Shown here: positions 7,271 through 9,912 of the stretch, one piece after another
Layout: the number at the start of each line of letters is the position of its first letter
Position numbering within the stretch: the stretch's first letter is position 1
Source of the DNA: Aquimonas sp046318115
GTDB lineage: Bacteria; Pseudomonadota; Gammaproteobacteria; Xanthomonadales; Xanthomonadaceae
DNA: 9,912 nt
NCBI GenBank assembly: GCA_046318115.1
Contig: JBKCVA010000086.1
Span: forward strand, 1 to 9,912
Direction of reading: 5' to 3'
Translations under genes and position numbers: made by a program
Notes under the pieces: model-generated
Database searches by the model: none
Told to the model about the DNA's origin: nothing
Seen by the model: the letters and a program-made list of their open reading frames with translations, nothing else

Positions 7271-7298
7271 GGGATTCGGGATTGGGGATTGGGGATTC
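7271..7298 (+). repeat. GGGATTS heptamer tract, left inverted repeat
   Basis: Four exact 7-base units: GGGATTC, GGGATTG, GGGATTG, GGGATTC. The tract is near-perfectly complementary to 7661-7690, with one substitution and one extra base over about 30 positions. The four GGG runs with 4-base spacers fit the G3-N1-7 quadruplex pattern on the + strand, which is the paiB template strand. Similar AATCCC heptamers are, from memory, widespread between genes in Xanthomonadaceae. Confidence 0.9.
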
Positions 7299-7347
7299 GC
7301 TAGAGCGGGGTGGGGCGAGTGTCGTTGGCGCGCTTCGCCTTATCGGC

Positions 7348-7474
7348 CACAGGGTGGGTCTTGACCCACCGACCTCACCACACAGGGTGAGTCTTGACCC
7401 ACCGCCGGGGGCGATAACCTGGGGCGACCGGGGCGAGCGTCAAGCTCATGGTGGGTCGAGACCCACCCTATGGG
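7348..7474. repeat. REP-containing unit, copy 1
   Basis: A 127-base unit holding three short palindromes: GGTGGGTCTTGACCCACC near 7353-7370, a variant with GGTGAGTC near 7386-7403, and the inverted form GTGGGTCGAGACCCACC at 7451-7467 followed by CTATGGG. The first two lie 33 bases apart and are joined by a CCTCACCACA spacer. The arrangement of like elements in opposite orientation resembles a BIME/REPIN. The intervening GC-rich part includes GCGAGCGTCAAGCTCATG. Confidence 0.85.
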
Positions 7475-7496
7475 AGCACGCGGCAGGACCTCACCC

Positions 7497-7623
7497 CATA
7501 GGGTGGGTCTTGACCCACCGGCCTCACCACATAGGGTGGATCTTGACCCACCGCCGGGGGCGGTGACCCGGGGCGACCGGGGCGAGCGTCAAGCTCATGC
7601 TGGGTCGAGACCCACCCTATGGG
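7497..7623. repeat. REP-containing unit, copy 2
   Basis: A direct copy of 7348-7474, displaced by exactly 149 bases, with no gaps and 9 differences in 127 positions by my count. The palindromes lie near 7502-7519, 7535-7552 (with GGTGGATC) and, inverted, 7601-7616. Each forward element is preceded by CA(T or C)AG and each inverted one is followed by CTATGGG, so the foot of the hairpin is conserved as well as the stem. Confidence 0.85.
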
Positions 7624-7657
7624 CAGGGCGCGGAATGCATCTCGCCGCGCCCTGCCC
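7621..7657 (-). terminator. 13-bp perfect hairpin downstream of hflC
   Basis: GGGCAGGGCGCGG (7621-7633) pairs perfectly with CCGCGCCCTGCCC (7645-7657) around an 11-base loop. It lies 49 bases after the hflC stop on the minus strand. No T-run follows on that strand (it runs into ATAGGGTGGG of the repeat), so a role as an intrinsic terminator is uncertain; it may instead stabilise the hflKC mRNA 3' end. Confidence 0.5.
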
Positions 7658-7660
7658 TTA

Positions 7661-7690
7661 CGAATCCCCAATCCCGAATCCCGAATTCCC
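7661..7690 (-). repeat. GGGATTS heptamer tract, right inverted repeat
   Basis: On the minus strand it reads GGGAATTC, GGGATTC, GGGATTG, GGGATTC, G: the inverted partner of 7271-7298. The G-rich strand is the hflC coding strand here, so an hflC transcript would carry four GGG runs starting about 16 bases after its stop codon. Confidence 0.88.
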
Positions 7691-7706
7691 TCGACCCGGC
7701 GCCGCC

Positions 7707-8651
7707 TCAGCGGCGGCGGGTCGACTCCAGATAGCGGAAGAACTCGGAGTCCGCATCGATCATCAGGGTCGCGTTGTCGCCCAGGTTGCGGTAGCTCTCC
7801 AGCGTGCGGAAGAAGGCGTAGAACTCGGGGTCGGCACCGTAGGCTTCGCCGTAGATGCGGGTGGCTTCGGCGTCGGCGCGGCCGCGGATCTCGGCCGCCT
7901 GGCGCTCGGCCTCGGAGCGGATGGTGCGCAGCTGGCGCTCCATGTCGCCCAGGATCTCCTGGCTGCGGCCCTGGCCCTCGGAGCGGAAGCGTTCGGCGAT
8001 CGACTGGCGCTCAGCGATCATCCGGGTCTCCACCTGGCGACGCACGCTGTCGATGTAGTTGATGCGCTTGATGCGCACGTCGACCAGCTCGATGCCGAGC
8101 TCCGGCATCAGGCGCGAAGCCGCCGCCAGCATCTCCTGCTCCAGCCGCTCGCGGCCTTTCTTGGGCTTGTCGAGATCGACGTCACCGCGGACCACACCCT
8201 CTTCCGCCTCGACGGTCTCGCTGTCGACCTGCCAGTCGCGCGAGCGCACGATCTCCTCGAGATTGGTGCCCGAGACGATGTCGCGCGCGACCGAGTCGAT
8301 GATGTCGTCCAGCCGCGTACGCGCGCCGGACTCATCGCGCACCGAGCGCATGAACTGCAGCGGATCGGCAATGCGCCAGCGCGCGGTGGTGTCGACGATC
8401 ACGAACTCGCGGCCCAGCGTGGGGATCTGGCTGACGTCGCCGTCCCAGGCCAGCAGGCGCTTGTCGAATCGGCGCACTTCCTGGACGAAGGGCGTCTTGA
8501 AGTGCAGGCCGGGCTCGTTGATCGGCTCGCCGATGGGCTCACCGAACTGCACCAGGATGGCCTGCTCGGACTGGTCGATCACGAAGGTCGCATCGCGCAG
8601 GATGAACAGGCCGAGCAGGGCGATGGCACCGAGAATGATGGGGCTCTTCAT
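7707..8651 (-). CDS. hflC: HflC, SPFH-domain modulator of FtsH protease
   Basis: HflC assembles with HflK into a large membrane-anchored SPFH cage that encloses FtsH and controls its access to membrane protein substrates. The 314-residue product (E. coli about 334) has one N-terminal membrane segment (about 4-19) with the bulk periplasmic. The SPFH core shows QSEQAILVQFGEP, EPGLHFKTPF, FDKRLLAWDGD and VDTTARWRIADPLQF. A charged acidic stretch (about 138-172) precedes LGIELVDVRIKRINY. The C-terminal coiled coil holds RMIAERQSIAERFRSEGQG, followed by DPEFYAFFRTLESY and DADSEFFRYLES, which closely resembles the E. coli C-terminus. The start is fixed by the ATGA overlap with the hflK stop and GGAGA (complement of 8658-8662), six bases upstream. 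The operon order hflK-hflC is canonical. Confidence 0.96.
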   Translation of the reverse strand: MKSPIILGAIALLGLFILRDATFVIDQSEQAILVQFGEPIGEPINEPGLHFKTPFVQEVRRFDKRLLAWDGDVSQIPTLGREFVIVDTTARWRIADPLQFMRSVRDESGARTRLDDIIDSVARDIVSGTNLEEIVRSRDWQVDSETVEAEEGVVRGDVDLDKPKKGRERLEQEMLAAASRLMPELGIELVDVRIKRINYIDSVRRQVETRMIAERQSIAERFRSEGQGRSQEILGDMERQLRTIRSEAERQAAEIRGRADAEATRIYGEAYGADPEFYAFFRTLESYRNLGDNATLMIDADSEFFRYLESTRRR

Positions 8652-9703
8652 TGACGGTCTCCGGAAGCGGCGGGCTGGCGCTGGGCGTCACGCAGATTGA
8701 GCAGCGGCACGGGCGAGATCTGGCCGTCCTGCTGCACCACCACGCTGCCGATCTTCGGCAGCACTTCGTTGAGCGTTTCCAGATACATGCGGGTTCGGGT
8801 GACCTCGGGCGCCGTGCGGTACTCGGTGAGGATGGCGGAGAAGCGCGCGGTTTCGCCGCGGGCCTGATTGACGCGCTCGGTGGCATAGCCTTCGGCTTCG
8901 GCGATCGCGCGGTTGGCCTGGCCGCGGGCCAGCGGGATCTGCTGGTTGGCCTGCTTCTGCGCCTCGTTGATCATGCGCTCGCGCTCCTGGCGCGCTTCGT
9001 TGACCTCGTTGAAGGCCGGCTGCACCGCGCGGGGCGGCACCACGTCCTGCAGTTCGACGGTGACGATGTGGATGCCGGTCTCATAGCGTTCCATCGCCTG
9101 CTGCACTTCGTCGCGCACCAGATTGCTGATTTCCACGCGAGCGGTGGTCAGCACCTCGCTGCCGAGGCGGTTGCCGACCGCGCGACGCATCACCGATTCG
9201 CTGATGTCGCGCAGGGTGCGGGTGGGCTCGCGCATCGAGTAGATGTACTGCATCGGATCGGCGATGCGGTACTGCACCACCCACTCGACGTCGATGATGT
9301 TGAGGTCGCCCGAAAGCATCAGCGACTCTTCCTCGAAATCATTGGCGTCGTACTGGCTGGCGCCGTCCTCGCCCACACCGGTGGTGCGGAAGCCGAACTC
9401 CTGCTTCAGCACGCGCTCGGTGGCGACCAGCTGCACGCTGTCGACGCCGAACGGAATCTTGAAGTGCAGGCCGGGGTCGGCGATTTTCACCACCTCACCG
9501 AAACGCTTCACCACGCCGCGCTCCTCGGGCTGCACCGTGTAGAACACGCTGCCCACGCCCCACAGCGCGATCACCGCGCCGACGCCGAGCGCGATCAGGC
9601 CACCCGGAATCTTCGGCAGCTGGCTACCGCCACCTCCACCGCCTGTGCGCGGCGGGCGTCCGCCGCCGAACAGGTTTTCGACGGTCTTGCGTGCGTCATT
9701 CAT
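8648..9703 (-). CDS. hflK: HflK, SPFH-domain modulator of FtsH protease
   Basis: Partner of HflC in the FtsH-HflKC supercomplex at the inner membrane. The 351-residue protein (E. coli about 419) begins with a short cytoplasmic Gly-rich tail (GGGRPPRTGGGGGGS, about 13-27), then a membrane segment (about 34-55) and the SPFH domain. Family segments include VQPEERGVVKRFGEVV, DPGLHFKIPF, LSGDLNIIDVEWVVQYRI, IADPMQYIYSM and LQDVVPPRAVQPAFNEVNEA. The coiled coil has ERERMINEAQKQANQQIPLA, followed by EYRTAPEVTRTRMYLETLNEVL and a short polar tail. It is shorter than the E. coli protein, mainly in the N-terminal Gly-rich region. The ATG is preceded by AGAGGA (complement of 9712-9717) at 8 bases, a good ribosome site. 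The 151 bases upstream, to the preceding gene's stop, may hold the operon promoter, but I cannot pick out a convincing one. Confidence 0.96.
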   Translation of the reverse strand: MNDARKTVENLFGGGRPPRTGGGGGGSQLPKIPGGLIALGVGAVIALWGVGSVFYTVQPEERGVVKRFGEVVKIADPGLHFKIPFGVDSVQLVATERVLKQEFGFRTTGVGEDGASQYDANDFEEESLMLSGDLNIIDVEWVVQYRIADPMQYIYSMREPTRTLRDISESVMRRAVGNRLGSEVLTTARVEISNLVRDEVQQAMERYETGIHIVTVELQDVVPPRAVQPAFNEVNEARQERERMINEAQKQANQQIPLARGQANRAIAEAEGYATERVNQARGETARFSAILTEYRTAPEVTRTRMYLETLNEVLPKIGSVVVQQDGQISPVPLLNLRDAQRQPAASGDRQ

Positions 9704-9854
9704 GGTTTGGGTCCTCTGGGCGATGCAAGTGATGCCGGTGCCGCGTGCGGCGGCGTGTCGTGATGGTGTGAAACCTGGGCCACTCCGGGCTGCGGCGGCA
9801 GGACGCGGATGCCGCCCCGTTGTGACGCTGAACGTCGAATCGCGGGCGCAGAGA

Positions 9855-9912
9855 TCAGTCGCTGCGGCGCTCGTACAGCCGCAGGATCAGCACGCCGGTG
9901 GCGCCCTGCTCG
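9855..9912 (-). CDS. C-terminal end of an unidentified upstream gene (possibly hflX)
   Basis: A minus-strand frame open from the window edge ends EQGATGVLILRLYERRSD and a TGA at 9855-9857. The 18 residues are too few to identify. In many proteobacteria hflX precedes hflK, and an alternating hydrophobic strand such as GVLILRLYER would suit the C-terminal domain of HflX, so that is the leading guess by synteny. The frame could also be chance. Confidence 0.35.
   Translation of the reverse strand, partial: EQGATGVLILRLYERRSD

Larger units (their letters stand above)
7263..7706. other. 444-bp repeat-filled intergenic region between hflC and paiB
   Basis: No protein gene is credible here. The order is: a heptamer tract (7271-7298), about 50 bases of ordinary sequence (7299-7347), two direct copies of a REP-containing unit (7348-7474 and 7497-7623), a hairpin (7621-7657), and the inverted heptamer tract (7662-7690). 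Open frames across it (for example + strand 7072-7566 and 7470-8654) only reflect the repeats and the GC content. Read in the hflKC direction, all of it would be the 3' region of the hflKC transcript and the upstream region of paiB. Confidence 0.8.

Noticed and set aside
7348..7623. CRISPR array
   Set aside because: The repeated elements are palindromes in both orientations with unequal spacing (33 bases, then longer), the intervening sequence is itself duplicated rather than unique, and no cas gene is present.
7470..8654. Plus-strand open frame of 394 codons across the repeats and hflC
   Set aside because: It begins inside the repeats and is antisense to hflC, which is certain. The composition is typical of a shadow frame.
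8651..9763. Plus-strand open frame of 370 codons opposite hflK
   Set aside because: His/Asp/Leu/Gly-rich shadow frame of hflK without a family signature.

Overview
The window is a GC-rich, tightly packed chromosomal segment. It looks like a gammaproteobacterium, most likely of the Xanthomonadales/Lysobacterales. That placement is inference from three things: the overall GC and codon bias, the intergenic GGGATTS heptamer tracts and REP-like palindromes, and a secreted nuclease ending in an IFANGFE-type tail. No gene here fixes the species. The genes are mostly housekeeping or cell-envelope genes, and I see no obvious defence system, prophage or conjugative module.

Left part (1-1124, + strand): the end of a Holliday-junction operon, with ruvC (5' end cut by the window) overlapping ruvA by an ATGA junction. 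ruvB does not follow. After a 309-bp gap comes a 740-residue secreted multidomain nuclease (1434-3656): signal peptide, beta-sandwich domain, two Ig-like domains and an endonuclease I (EndA/Vvn type) domain. It is followed by a strong 13-bp hairpin.

Middle (3831-6595, + strand): a two-gene redox operon joined by an ATGA overlap. The first gene encodes a DsbD-type transmembrane thiol reductase that carries two N-terminal alpha-type domains, each with its own cysteine pair. The second encodes a membrane-anchored TlpA/ResA-like thioredoxin (WCPPC), a natural electron acceptor for DsbD. Together they would carry cytoplasmic reducing power into the periplasm.

Right part (- strand): an hflK-hflC pair (ATGA overlap), encoding the SPFH modulators of the FtsH protease, and beyond it a paiB-like FMN-binding regulator gene that converges on the redox operon. 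The 444 bp between hflC and paiB form the most structured non-coding piece of the window. About 30-bp near-perfect inverted repeats built from GGGATTS heptamers (both G-quadruplex compatible) enclose two 127-bp direct copies at a 149-bp period. Each copy holds three REP-like palindromes (two in one orientation, one inverted), and a perfect 13-bp-stem hairpin follows. I regard this module and the doubled alpha domain of DsbD as the two points most worth a second look. At the extreme right edge a 19-codon fragment is the end of another minus-strand gene, by synteny possibly hflX.
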